64,000 nucleotides of DNA from JBKCUA01 sp046318675 (GTDB lineage Bacteria > Pseudomonadota > Alphaproteobacteria > JAJTHO01): contig JBKCUA010000013.1 of NCBI GenBank assembly GCA_046318675.1, positions 1 through 64,000 of the forward strand, in the 5' to 3' direction. Of the stretch, positions 42,187-51,570 are shown piece by piece (within the stretch, counting starts at the first letter, position 1; the number at the start of each line of letters is the position of its first letter). Under the pieces are notes generated by a model. It searched no databases. It was not told the DNA's origin and saw nothing but the letters and a program-made list of their open reading frames with translations. Made by a program: the position numbers and the translations under genes.

Positions 42187-43678
42187 GATGCAGTACTATC
42201 ATCATGGCCACGCCGATAGAACCCCCCAGCAGCAGCCACCAGCCTCGCCGCAGGGGGGACTCAGTCCCGGACAATGAACCCGCGGACTGTTGCTGTACCA
42301 TGCGCTCCCCAGCTTCGAGGAAGCGTTCGGCTCGATGAAATAACCGTATCGCCCCGCGCCGGGCTTGACGCAAGCGGGTCAAAGGACGACGTTCCCGGCG
42401 CAAGGCCTGCTCAATTGCCGGGCGGGCTAAATCCCACATATTAACGCCAGGGTTCAAGCTCCAGCCAAGACCTTCGGTAACGATCAATGACCGCTGTAAA
42501 ACCAGCAGCTGCGGCTGCGTTTGCATTTCAAACCGATCAGCAATGGTAAACAACTGACCCAGCAAAGTACCAAGGGAAATCTCATTAAGGGGTTTATTGA
42601 CAATCGGTTCGCCTACTGCGCGACAAGCCTGTGCAAATAATGCCCGTGAATGATGCGCCGGCACATAGCCAGCATCAAAATACGCATCGGCAACCTCATG
42701 GTAATTACGGGTCAAAAACCCATGCAACATCATGGCCAGCGTCCGCCGCGTCGCTTGGTCAAGCCGTCCCATCAAGCCAAAATCCAAGGCCGCCAACCGG
42801 CCATCCCTTAACACAAAAAGATTGCCCGGGTGCAGATCGGCATGAAAAAAGCCGTGCACGTAAACCTGTTGAAAAAAGGAGCCTGCTGCTGTTGCTAATA
42901 GAGCATTTTCATCCCCTCCCCAGGCACGAATTACGGCTCGATCATCAATCCGCACCCCGTCCAGCCATTCCATCGTCAACACACTGGCAGTAGTACGTTT
43001 CCAATCAATCCAAGGAATATACAAAGGACTGTCCGTCCCCAGTGTCTGACGCAGTTCATCCGCCGCCGAGGCTTCGAAGCGCAAATCCAGCTCCAGCACG
43101 ATCATATCCCGAATATTTTTCGCCACTTCTACAAGCCGCAACTGCCGCGCCGTCACCGACCACCGCTCTGCCATCCCCGCCGCCCAAGCAATCATATTCA
43201 AGTCACGATGAAACCGCCGCCGCACCTCAGGGCGAACGACTTTGACCGCCACCACGGTGCCTTCAACAGTGACAGCCTTATGCACCTGCGCCACCGAGGC
43301 TGCTGCTACGGGTGTGCGTTCGATGCTAGTGAAAAATTTCTCTAACGGTTGGCCTAACTCGGCCTCTATTGTTTTGATAGCTTTGGCAAAGGGAAACGGC
43401 GGAAGGCGATCCTGTAATGCCGTAAGGTCCCTTGCAATCTCAACCCCCAGTAAATCCGCCCGGGTGGCCAGCACCTGACCAAATTTAATCGCCCCTGGGC
43501 CAAGGTTTTGCAAGGCAAGGGCTAACCGTTGCCCTGGGCGCATGCTCACGGCCTTGCTCTTCATCAACCGCCGTGACCCCCACCGCACCAGCCCCAACGG
43601 AAACCAGAACAACGCGCCCCACCGGGCCAGCACCCACCCCTGCCGCGCCAATATCAACAGATACCAAATCCCGCGCAT
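42176..43678 (-). CDS. ubiB: Ubiquinone biosynthesis accessory kinase-like protein UbiB
   Basis: Atypical ADCK/ABC1-family protein needed for ubiquinone synthesis or its extraction from the membrane. ATG 43678 overlaps the ubiE stop (TAATG) and gives 500 residues. Family features are GAIKFGQVLATRADLL near residue 65, the Ala-rich loop PVAAASVAQVHKA, VVAVKVVRPEV, HADLHPGNLF and ALDFGLMG, with C-terminal membrane helices. Confidence 0.94.
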   Translation of the reverse strand: MRGIWYLLILARQGWVLARWGALFWFPLGLVRWGSRRLMKSKAVSMRPGQRLALALQNLGPGAIKFGQVLATRADLLGVEIARDLTALQDRLPPFPFAKAIKTIEAELGQPLEKFFTSIERTPVAAASVAQVHKAVTVEGTVVAVKVVRPEVRRRFHRDLNMIAWAAGMAERWSVTARQLRLVEVAKNIRDMIVLELDLRFEASAADELRQTLGTDSPLYIPWIDWKRTTASVLTMEWLDGVRIDDRAVIRAWGGDENALLATAAGSFFQQVYVHGFFHADLHPGNLFVLRDGRLAALDFGLMGRLDQATRRTLAMMLHGFLTRNYHEVADAYFDAGYVPAHHSRALFAQACRAVGEPIVNKPLNEISLGTLLGQLFTIADRFEMQTQPQLLVLQRSLIVTEGLGWSLNPGVNMWDLARPAIEQALRRERRPLTRLRQARRGAIRLFHRAERFLEAGERMVQQQSAGSLSGTESPLRRGWWLLLGGSIGVAMMIVLHHML

Positions 43679-44418
43679 TAAGGCTTCACCGCCCGATGCA
43701 TAGCCACGATACCGCCGCTGTAAAGCTGGCTGCCCACACAAACAAAGCCCGCAGCGCGCAACATCGTCTCCAACGCCCGCCGCCTTGGAAAACGGCGAAT
43801 GCTCTCAATAAGATACCGGTACGCCGCCTCATCCTTGGCCAGCAACTTGCCCAGCCTGGGGATCACCCCAAACGACCAGGCATCGTACAGCGGTTTTATC
43901 AGTGGGTTGACGTCAGGGGTAAACTCCAGGCAGCGAAACATCCCGCCGGGTTTCAGTACCCGAAAAGCCTCGCTAAGTGCCCGGTCAATATGGGTGACGT
44001 TGCGCAGGCCAAAGGCAATGGTGTAGATATCCTGACTGGAATCGCTCAGAGGCAAGCTTTCAGCGTTGCCGCATACTACGGCTATATTAGCATGGCCTTC
44101 ATCCCACAACCGCCGCCGCCCCTGCACCAGCATAGCCGGATTAATATCCGCCAAGGTTAGCCGAACCCCCGGCAACCGAGCCAGCAGCAGCCGGGCAATA
44201 TCCCCCGTCCCCCCCGCCACGTCCACAGCAGCCATACCGGGCCGAGCTGGGATCGTTGCCACAAAGGCATTCTTCCAAAGCCGATGCACACCAAAGCTCA
44301 TGGCATCGTTCATGCGGTCGTAAGAAGCTGCAACGCGTTCAAAAACGCCGTTCACCGCCTCCTGACGGGAGGCGGCGGGGATAGGTGTAAAACCAAAAGA
44401 ATCGGCGTGGGACACCAA
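43678..44418 (-). CDS. ubiE: Demethylmenaquinone/ubiquinone C-methyltransferase UbiE
   Basis: SAM-dependent C-methyltransferase of ubiquinone synthesis. The 246-residue product has VNGVFERVAASYDRMNDAMS, the SAM loop AAVDVAGGTGDIA near residue 66, and AFGLRNVTHIDRAL near 130. The start is uncertain: TTG 44418 and GTG 44415 are adjacent and neither has a clear ribosome site. It is coupled to ubiB by TAATG. Confidence 0.94.
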   Translation of the reverse strand: MVSHADSFGFTPIPAASRQEAVNGVFERVAASYDRMNDAMSFGVHRLWKNAFVATIPARPGMAAVDVAGGTGDIARLLLARLPGVRLTLADINPAMLVQGRRRLWDEGHANIAVVCGNAESLPLSDSSQDIYTIAFGLRNVTHIDRALSEAFRVLKPGGMFRCLEFTPDVNPLIKPLYDAWSFGVIPRLGKLLAKDEAAYRYLIESIRRFPRRRALETMLRAAGFVCVGSQLYSGGIVAMHRAVKP

Positions 44419-44435
44419 GGCAGTCTAGGCCAAGC

Positions 44436-46382
44436 TTAACCCCGTGGCAACACGTCCAGCAACGCCTGCGGCAATCTATTGGTTTGCGAGAGCATGGAGA
44501 TGGCCGCCTGATTCAGGGCTTGATACTTGGCAAACTCTGTTGATTCTGCTGCCATATCGGCATCGGTAAAAGTGCTTTTGGCGGCACTTTGATTTTCTAT
44601 CGTGCTGGCAATATTATCTTGAATATAATCCATCCGGTTTTGAATGGCACCCACCTCGGACAAGGCAGTGTTTACTAAAACAATGGCATTATTCAAAATA
44701 TTGGTGGCTGCCTGCCCCCCTATGACGGTTTCAATATTGGCCGGTGTTAATCCAAGTCCGTCAGCAGTCAGGGGTGAAAAGGTCAACTCAATCACATCGG
44801 TTGCCAGCTCACCAATCTGAAAGGTCAATGAGTTGGCCGAGCCTTGAGACACAATAATACTCACCGTATCATTAGCTGGGCCACCGGCGGCTGTCAGATT
44901 GTCACCAAGATTATCGGTGGCAAGACTGTTCACCAAACTTCCCCCAAGGGCAAGTTCAAAACCGTTGGCAAAGCGAACATGAACGGTATCGGTGGCAGTA
45001 TAGGTTGATACCTTGTCTAGAAGGCGCTCATACACTAACCCATCTTCCCCCTGCACACGCAACGTAGCCGCCCCGGTGGTGGCATTATACCTAGAAGTCA
45101 GGGTGTAGGTGCCGTTGGTAACACTACCCCCAGCCTTGATAACACTGCTCACACTGGTGGTGGCAAAATTACCCCCAAGCAGCGCGGCGGCACTGCTATC
45201 CACCAAGGCACCTGGCTTGAAACTGGTGGGGACTGATGTACCGCCAATTTGCAAATAGGCTTTCAAATCTTTCACAAGTCCAGCTGTATTGTTGTTTGGC
45301 AAAGCATTGGTTGACGTGGTTAAAAGAAAGCCTGCCTGATCGTTAACCAAGCTTTTAAATAAAATCTGCGATCCAACTGGTGCATTATTTGCCACGTTGC
45401 CACGAAAAACCTGATTACCAATAGTTATATCGATAGTATATACACCACCAGTGCCGGCCTGTGTCACCGTCACGTCTTTGGCCGAACCAATGACGTTACC
45501 GACGATCTTGGAAATCGCCCCGGCAGCAAAAGACCCTGTCGCAGCGTTTGTTGCCGTCACCGGAGCATAGACGGCATCGGTGGCGGGTATAAAATTCACG
45601 GGGTTACCGCCAATACCAAGAAATGTTGTTAACTGCCCGGCTAAAGTACCAGGAGCGTTACTTCCTAATGGCGTCGTTGTCGTTAAAGTAAAGGTATTAG
45701 ATGGGTTAGTAGTACTGGTTAAGGTAAAGTTACCCGCAGCCGCGTTGTTAGCCGCTGTTCCTGTAAAAGTTTGTGTACCAATGGTAACGCTAAAATTGTA
45801 ATTGGCACCCGCATTCGCCTGAATCACCGCCACGGCCGTGGCTGGCCCGGAAACATACCCGGTAATAGGGCTCGTATTAATAGAGCTAAAAGGCCCCGTC
45901 GGCGTCACGGCCGGGGTAATAGACGTCGTGTTCACCGTATTCGGCGAGGCCACCGCCTTCGCGCCGGCGTTCAGGATTGGCGCACCGTTCCAGCGCACGC
46001 CATTAGCGATTTGATCAATCTGCAGCCGCGCTTGATTAAATTCGGCCTGGGCGTACTGGCGTTCTGTCGTACTTAACGTATCGTTCACCACCGCCGTAGC
46101 AAGAACCCGCATCCGCACCAGAATATCATTCATATTTTGAATAGCACCATCGGCCACCTGAAGAAGCGATGCCCCCTGGCTCGCGTTACGACCGGCTTGT
46201 TTCAAAGAGGCAATGTTGCCTTTCACCTGTGCCCCGATGGCACCACCCGCAGCATCGTCCGAGGCCTTAACAATCTGACTTCCAGACGCCATTTTTGCCG
46301 CCGTGTGCGAAAGCGCGCGGTAGTTACGATTACTGTATCGTTGCGCTGTCAGCGACGCTGTATTAGTAAACAACGAAATCAT
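44436..46382 (-). CDS. Flagellin with long repeat-containing central domain
   Basis: Filament subunit, 648 residues from ATG 46382 (AAGGA ribosome site). The conserved N-terminal D0/D1 part (about 1-145) has KMASGSQIVKASDDAAG and NASQGASLLQVADGA; the C-terminal part (about 565-648) has NRMDYIQDNIASTIENQ and ends in SMLSQTNRLPQALL. The central 420 residues are Thr/Ala/Asn-rich and hold at least two copies of a module: VTIGTQTFTGTAANNAAAG and ITIGNQVFRGNVANNAPVG, each followed by a Leu-rich helix and I-G-G. Its promoter is a sigma-54 site at 46420-46436. It is isolated from the hook genes and lies next to ppx. Confidence 0.95.
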   Translation of the reverse strand: MISLFTNTASLTAQRYSNRNYRALSHTAAKMASGSQIVKASDDAAGGAIGAQVKGNIASLKQAGRNASQGASLLQVADGAIQNMNDILVRMRVLATAVVNDTLSTTERQYAQAEFNQARLQIDQIANGVRWNGAPILNAGAKAVASPNTVNTTSITPAVTPTGPFSSINTSPITGYVSGPATAVAVIQANAGANYNFSVTIGTQTFTGTAANNAAAGNFTLTSTTNPSNTFTLTTTTPLGSNAPGTLAGQLTTFLGIGGNPVNFIPATDAVYAPVTATNAATGSFAAGAISKIVGNVIGSAKDVTVTQAGTGGVYTIDITIGNQVFRGNVANNAPVGSQILFKSLVNDQAGFLLTTSTNALPNNNTAGLVKDLKAYLQIGGTSVPTSFKPGALVDSSAAALLGGNFATTSVSSVIKAGGSVTNGTYTLTSRYNATTGAATLRVQGEDGLVYERLLDKVSTYTATDTVHVRFANGFELALGGSLVNSLATDNLGDNLTAAGGPANDTVSIIVSQGSANSLTFQIGELATDVIELTFSPLTADGLGLTPANIETVIGGQAATNILNNAIVLVNTALSEVGAIQNRMDYIQDNIASTIENQSAAKSTFTDADMAAESTEFAKYQALNQAAISMLSQTNRLPQALLDVLPRG

Positions 46383-46419
46383 AAGCACATCCTTTTCTTG
46401 CAGGTCTGTGCCAATGTTG

Positions 46420-46436
46420 TGCAAGCTCCGTGCCAA
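46420..46436 (-). promoter_or_regulatory. Sigma-54 promoter of the flagellin gene
   Basis: On the minus strand TTGGCAC-GGAGC-TTGCA matches the -24/-12 consensus (TGGCAC-N5-TTGCA) perfectly, with GG and GC ten bases apart. Transcription would start near 46410, leaving a leader of about 28 bases with AAGGA before ATG 46382. Late flagellar genes of Alphaproteobacteria commonly use this sigma factor with an enhancer-binding activator. Confidence 0.85.
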
Positions 46437-46517
46437 GTGGTGAGTGGTGAGTGGCGAATGAAATTAACAGTGCGCCACTCACTACTCCCCACTCACTATT
46501 TCCTACTCACCACTCAC
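46437..46517. repeat. GTGAGTGG repeat cluster with competing inverted repeats
   Basis: Left arm: tandem GTGAGTGGT units (46437-46456). Right part: several CCACTCACTA-like units (46473-46517). GTGAGTGGCG (46447-46456) pairs exactly with CGCCACTCAC (46473-46482), and GTGAGTGGTGAG (46440-46451) pairs exactly with CTCACCACTCAC (46506-46517), so two foldings compete. The block abuts the -24 element of the flagellin promoter and supplies the last codons and stop of ppx. Confidence 0.75.
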
Positions 46518-47945
46518 TTTCCTCCACCCCTTCACCGCCCCCCGAAACTCTTCCAACCTTTTTTCCGGCAACTCCCCCGGGGCGAGCCTATCCGGGTTGG
46601 TAAACGTCAAACTCCAACCATGCCGCTCCGAAAGCGGGGCAAGAGTCAGCAGATCATCTTGACCACCGGCCAAAGCCTTTGCAAGGCGAAGGGCACTGCC
46701 CATCAACTGGGCATCAGCCACTTCCTGCTGCGAAAGCAGGGCTAGGGCGATGCTGCAATGACGGCGATCTATCTTCCCGGCATGACGAATGAACATTGCC
46801 AACGCTAAAAATGCCCGCTCCCGGTGCGTAATAGCGGTAAAGGGCACATAAAGAATTTTAGTATAGGCAAGTTCTGCCCGGTGATCGGGATGTTCTTTCC
46901 GGGCACTGTCGGCAATAAGGCACAATACCCGCGCCATGCGATCCAACCGCCCCATCACAAGTGCCCGCACGGGGGTAAGCCATTCAAACAACGCCTCACT
47001 GGTATCGGCAAAAAGGCGACTCACCGAGGCATAAGCCATGGCTTCATCCAGCAGGGGATCGCTATTACCTCTTACCGGGTAATGATGATGCAAGTATCCT
47101 TCACGAATACCATTGCCGGAAAAAACAATATTCTCAATCTTAAACCGGGCGCAAATCTCCGCCAGCACCATGGCCGCCACTGGCAGGGTTTCTGCCCTAC
47201 TCTTCGGAACACCGGGAAGTTTAGCAATAGCCGCGGGGTTCAGCCCTTGCATTTGAGCCAAGCACACCTGTACTGCCTCCGGCGTGACCGTATAATAATG
47301 TATATGCTCCAACGGGTAACCAGACAGCTTTTGGTGCATAGTGGCCAGTGCCCGCCATGTACCACCAACGGCATAGAAAACCTTATGGGTACCCTGGGGA
47401 GCCTGTTTCAGCTTATCACGAATATGTTTTTGCCCTACCCCTAACAGCGGTAATACACCCAGAGGCAGGCTTATAGTCGCCCCCAAATGCCCCTCGTGCA
47501 ACACCGTAAGCTCTAGACTTGCTCCGCCCTGATCACCACACAATCCTTTAGCCTCAGGCGCAAACGCCAACACACCAAGGCCGCCATAATGACCTTCTTC
47601 CGCCCCGCTAAGCACCCGCAGGTTTAAAGAAAAGTGATGACGAATCTCATCGGCAAAGGCCGCGCCATCACTAGACTCACGAATAGCGGCAGTAGCAAGA
47701 GCTATTACTTCCTGCGCGCCCAAATCTTTTGCCAGCAACGTAAACCGTCGCAACGCTTTTAAGGCGCATCTTTTGCCATCACGATCAAGTGCACCCGTTT
47801 TACCCAGCGTACGCCCCAGGCCGCAACTGGCCTTCTCATTAAAAACAGGCTGCCACACCCCTGCCGTACGACGATAGAGGACAAAACGCACGGAATTAGA
47901 ACCAACATCCAAGACCGCTACATCAGTAGGTAACCTCGGGGTCAA
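46503..47945 (-). CDS. ppx: Exopolyphosphatase / pppGpp phosphohydrolase (Ppx/GppA family)
   Basis: Releases phosphate from polyphosphate ends, or converts pppGpp to ppGpp. The 480-residue protein begins at TTG 47945, 2 bases after the ppk stop, with no visible ribosome site. N-terminal ASKHA motif: VAVLDVGSNSVRFVLY. The second phosphate loop reads GDQGGASLEL where D-I-G-G-G-S-x-E is usual, a notable departure. The C-terminal HD-like region about 310-450 has HRERAFLALAMFIRHAG. The last codons (KVSGE) come from the adjacent repeat. With ppk it forms a polyphosphate unit. Confidence 0.9.
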   Translation of the reverse strand: MTPRLPTDVAVLDVGSNSVRFVLYRRTAGVWQPVFNEKASCGLGRTLGKTGALDRDGKRCALKALRRFTLLAKDLGAQEVIALATAAIRESSDGAAFADEIRHHFSLNLRVLSGAEEGHYGGLGVLAFAPEAKGLCGDQGGASLELTVLHEGHLGATISLPLGVLPLLGVGQKHIRDKLKQAPQGTHKVFYAVGGTWRALATMHQKLSGYPLEHIHYYTVTPEAVQVCLAQMQGLNPAAIAKLPGVPKSRAETLPVAAMVLAEICARFKIENIVFSGNGIREGYLHHHYPVRGNSDPLLDEAMAYASVSRLFADTSEALFEWLTPVRALVMGRLDRMARVLCLIADSARKEHPDHRAELAYTKILYVPFTAITHRERAFLALAMFIRHAGKIDRRHCSIALALLSQQEVADAQLMGSALRLAKALAGGQDDLLTLAPLSERHGWSLTFTNPDRLAPGELPEKRLEEFRGAVKGWRKVSGE

Positions 47946-47947
47946 AA

Positions 47948-50086
47948 TTAACGATCGTTACGCAGAGCCAAGGTCGGGGCACTTTCACCCTGACCCAAAC
48001 GACCACGCCCAGAAAGACTTGGATTATGCATAAAGTACTCATGAGCGGAAAAAGGCTCCGCCCCAGGAATCGTACGAATATAACTACCATCCGGCAAGAG
48101 CCGCCAGCTTTGTAAACTATCATTTAGATTAGCTATCATAATTTGCTCAAGAATCTGCCTATGCACCGTTGGGTTTTCTATAGGAACAAGGGACTCTACC
48201 CGCCAATCAAGATTGCGCGGCATCCAATCCGCCGATGAGATAAACACTTTAGCCTCAGATGATGGCAAAGCATGACCATTGCCGACACAGAGTATCCGGG
48301 AATGCTCCAAAAATCTCCCTATCAAACTTTTTACCTGAATCGTCGCCGACAAACCGGGAACCCCGGGTCGAAGGCAACATATCCCCCTCACTACCAACCG
48401 AATGGGTACCCCCGCCGCGGATGCTGCATACAACGCATCAATAATCTCAGGGTCCGCAAGCGCATTCATTTTAGCCCAAATACCCGATGGCAAGCCACTC
48501 CTCGCGTTTTCCGCCTCCTGCTGAATTAAACCAAGCAATATGGATCGTAATGTCAGCGGCGCAACAGCTAGCTTGCTCATCTGCTGCGGTGGCGCGTACC
48601 CGGTAATATAATTAAACAGCTTCGCCGCATCCTGACCCAAGGCACTATCACACGTGAAGAAAGATAAATCCGTGTATACCTTGGCTGTGACTGGGTGGTA
48701 GTTGCCAGTACCATAATGAATATAAGTACGAAGCCGCTCCCCCTCTCGGCGCACAACGAGGGATATTTTGGCGTGAGTTTTGAGATTAAAAAACCCAAAC
48801 ACCACCTGCACCCCGGCGCGTTCCAAATCCCGTGCCCATTGGATATTAGCCTCTTCATCAAAGCGGGCTTTGAGTTCAATAACTGCCGTAACGTGTTTAC
48901 CGGCCTCGGCGGCTTCCATCAAGGCGCGAACAATGGGTGAATCTTTACTTGTGCGGTACAATGTTTGCTTGATGGCTAATACATCGGGGTCTCTAGCCGC
49001 TTGACGAAGGAACTGCACAACCACATCAAAACTCTCATAAGGATGATGTACCAAAATATCCTTCGCTTTAATGGCGGCAAAATGATCGCCGCCAAAGTCC
49101 CGTATGCGCTCTGGAAAACGGGCATTAAAAACAGGAAATTTTAAATCCGGTCGCTCCTCAGCAAGCAATTGCGTCGCATCGGATAAAGCCACCAACCCGT
49201 TTACCGGGATAATGTCTTCCTCGTGCAAACCTAATGCCGTGGTCACAAAGGTACGCAAATCATCGGGCATACTGGCTTCAAGATGCAATTGTATCGCATG
49301 ACCACGGCGGCGGCGGCGCAGAGCAGTTTCAAAAACCTGCATCAGATCCGCGGCCTCTTCTTCAATTTCAATTTCTGAATCCCGCAATACTTCAAAAATA
49401 CCCTTAGTTTGCGCAACATAGGTAGGAAACAACTTATCAATAAATAACAAAACAATATCCTCAAGAAGGATATAGCGACTGTCCTCCCCGGGAATTTTCT
49501 GAAACCGAGGAATATCCCTTGGCAACGGGATAAGTGCCAACATTCCCTTGCCATCAACGGCTTCCTTACGTAGACGCAAAGCCAAAGCCAGACTCCTATT
49601 GGGCAGAAATGGAAATGGATGAGCAGGATCAATAGCTAATGGTGTCAACAACGGGAAGATCGTTGCCAAAAAATGTGCCTCCAACACCGCCTTATCAGCG
49701 GCCATCAACTGACTAGGTGTGACCACGTGAATTGTTGCTCGCTGCAACGCCTCACGCAGTTGCAGCCAAATGGCTTGCTGCGCTGCTATCAAATCCCTTG
49801 TTTTTTCGTGAATGAGCCGCAATTGTTCCGCCGGGCTTAAACTGTCTTGACTGGGCGTGGTTACACCACCCTCAACCTGAGCCTTCAACCCGGCAATACG
49901 AACGCAGGTAAATTCCTCTAGGTTACTGTGGGAAATCGCCAAAAATCGCACCCGTTCCAGCAGAGGGTGTCGCTGGTTGTTGGCCTCGGCCAGCACCCGC
50001 TCGTTAAAAGCAAGCCACGAGAGTTCCCGATTAATAAAACGGGAGGAATGCAAACCGACAATATTGGTTGAATCAAGGGGCATCAT
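47948..50086 (-). CDS. ppk: Polyphosphate kinase 1
   Basis: Makes polyphosphate from ATP. I give ATG 50086; ATG 50083 or GTG 50101 are also possible and no ribosome site decides. About 712 residues with the N domain (SRFINRELSWLAFNERV), the head domain, and two phospholipase-D-like catalytic domains. The phospho-acceptor His lies in YIHYGTGNYHP near residue 450. The second His region reads RILCVGNGHALPSSE. ppx follows after 2 bases. Confidence 0.95.
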   Translation of the reverse strand: MMPLDSTNIVGLHSSRFINRELSWLAFNERVLAEANNQRHPLLERVRFLAISHSNLEEFTCVRIAGLKAQVEGGVTTPSQDSLSPAEQLRLIHEKTRDLIAAQQAIWLQLREALQRATIHVVTPSQLMAADKAVLEAHFLATIFPLLTPLAIDPAHPFPFLPNRSLALALRLRKEAVDGKGMLALIPLPRDIPRFQKIPGEDSRYILLEDIVLLFIDKLFPTYVAQTKGIFEVLRDSEIEIEEEAADLMQVFETALRRRRRGHAIQLHLEASMPDDLRTFVTTALGLHEEDIIPVNGLVALSDATQLLAEERPDLKFPVFNARFPERIRDFGGDHFAAIKAKDILVHHPYESFDVVVQFLRQAARDPDVLAIKQTLYRTSKDSPIVRALMEAAEAGKHVTAVIELKARFDEEANIQWARDLERAGVQVVFGFFNLKTHAKISLVVRREGERLRTYIHYGTGNYHPVTAKVYTDLSFFTCDSALGQDAAKLFNYITGYAPPQQMSKLAVAPLTLRSILLGLIQQEAENARSGLPSGIWAKMNALADPEIIDALYAASAAGVPIRLVVRGICCLRPGVPGLSATIQVKSLIGRFLEHSRILCVGNGHALPSSEAKVFISSADWMPRNLDWRVESLVPIENPTVHRQILEQIMIANLNDSLQSWRLLPDGSYIRTIPGAEPFSAHEYFMHNPSLSGRGRLGQGESAPTLALRNDR

Positions 50087-50122
50087 AATAATAAATAGCA
50101 CGATGCCGGACAGAGATTAAAG

Positions 50123-50147
50123 GAATCCTAACACCTATTTAGGATTC
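50123..50147 (-). terminator. Hairpin at the tolB 3' end, possible weak terminator
   Basis: GAATCCTAA and TTAGGATTC form a perfect 9-bp stem with a 7-base loop; the tolB stop codon lies in the loop. The following minus-strand bases (CTTTAATCT) are only mildly T-rich, so termination efficiency is doubtful. Confidence 0.4.
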
Positions 50148-51463
50148 AACCCCGACCACGCCGGATCCGAAGCATTGCCCGGGGTTGGTATTTCCCGGAG
50201 ATTGTACCCTGTCAAATCAACGCTATAAATCCGGCTGCGGGGAATGTTTTTGCCGTCGCCTTGGGCTTCCCGGCCAAACATGATGACCCGGCCATTGGGC
50301 GACCAAGTCGGACCTTCGTCAAGATAACTCTGGCTCAGCATTCGTTCCCCCGTCCCATCGACACGCATCACCCCAATATAGAAACGCCCGCTGAGCTGCT
50401 TAGTAAAGGCAATCAAATCCCCTCTTGGCGACCATACCGGAGCGGAATAACGCCCTTGGCCGAAGCTAATGCGCTTCACGTCACTACCATCGCTGTTCAT
50501 GATATAAAGCTGTTGGTTGACACTACGATCCGAGTTAAACACAATTTTTTTGCCATCGGGGCTAAAACTTGGGGAGGTATCAATACCAGGATGACTGGTC
50601 AGGCGTTCCACCGCCTTACTACCCAAATCCATCACATAAACATCGCTATTACCGTTTTGAGCCATACTAAAGACCACTTTACGACCATCGGGGGAAAAAC
50701 GCGGCGCAAAGGTCATGCCCGGAAAATCCCCCAACATCTCCACCCGACCCGTATCCACCTGAAGCGTGTAAACCCGGGGCAAGTTATTATAATAACCAAA
50801 GTAAATAATCGTCGGCGCACTCGGGGAAAATCTAGGGGTCAACACCATCGCCCGGCCATCGGTAAGATAGCGGTGGTTAAACCCATCCTGATCCATAATG
50901 GCCAACCGCCGCGTGGAACGCCAAGGATTCCCGCTACGCTCCACGTACACTACCCGACTGTCAAAATAACCGTCCTCACCCGTAATGCGCTTATACACCG
51001 CATCGGAAATAAGATGCGCCAACCGCCGCCAGTTAGCCGGCGTTGTGTTATACGATAGTCCAAGCAACTGCTTTTGCGCCAGTGTATCAAAAAGGCGAAA
51101 ACTGACTTCTACCTGGTTCACTGCCGCCATTTTTACCTGAGCCAGCAGGAGTAACTGCGCCCCTATCTGCCGCCATTCACCGTAGCGAGGTACCTCATTG
51201 GCACTGCGAAATTCCTGTACATAGGCCGCCGGGTTGACGTGCTCAAACAACGCTGACCGCTCTAGGTTACCCACGACCACATCGGTCATATTATTGGCAA
51301 TACTGTCAGTTTCGCCGCCACTAGCGATAAACCGCGGCACGGCAATGGGGGTGCGCTCCGTCCGGCCTTGGGTAATATCAAGTTGCAGCTCCGCCGCGGC
51401 GGGAGAAACGCTCGCCGCCACGGCCAGCAAAAAAACCATCAACACTCGGGCAAAGGTGAACAT
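50135..51463 (-). CDS. tolB: Tol-Pal system protein TolB
   Basis: Periplasmic beta-propeller protein linking inner-membrane TolQRA to Pal during division. ATG 51463 is preferred over ATG 51469 because GAGG then lies 7 bases upstream. The 442-residue precursor has a signal peptide ending SPAAAE, an N-terminal domain about 25-160, and six propeller blades, visible as repeats of FSPDGRKVVFSMAQNG, FSPDGKKIVFNSDR and WSPRGDLIAF. pal is about 36 kb away and no other tol gene is present, an unusual split. Confidence 0.95.
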   Translation of the reverse strand: MFTFARVLMVFLLAVAASVSPAAAELQLDITQGRTERTPIAVPRFIASGGETDSIANNMTDVVVGNLERSALFEHVNPAAYVQEFRSANEVPRYGEWRQIGAQLLLLAQVKMAAVNQVEVSFRLFDTLAQKQLLGLSYNTTPANWRRLAHLISDAVYKRITGEDGYFDSRVVYVERSGNPWRSTRRLAIMDQDGFNHRYLTDGRAMVLTPRFSPSAPTIIYFGYYNNLPRVYTLQVDTGRVEMLGDFPGMTFAPRFSPDGRKVVFSMAQNGNSDVYVMDLGSKAVERLTSHPGIDTSPSFSPDGKKIVFNSDRSVNQQLYIMNSDGSDVKRISFGQGRYSAPVWSPRGDLIAFTKQLSGRFYIGVMRVDGTGERMLSQSYLDEGPTWSPNGRVIMFGREAQGDGKNIPRSRIYSVDLTGYNLREIPTPGNASDPAWSGLNPK

Positions 51464-51570
51464 AGTCATGCCTCATAGCGCAGCCCGAGGGTGATGCCAA
51501 GAGGGGAGGACTCAAAAAAACACCTCCAACATAACCCTACGTCCGCCCATAAAAATAACGAGATTATTGC

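Noticed and set aside
46402..46418. A second TGGCAC...TGCA element downstream of the flagellin promoter
   Set aside because: GG and GC are nine bases apart instead of ten, which sigma-54 does not tolerate well; the upstream site is perfect.
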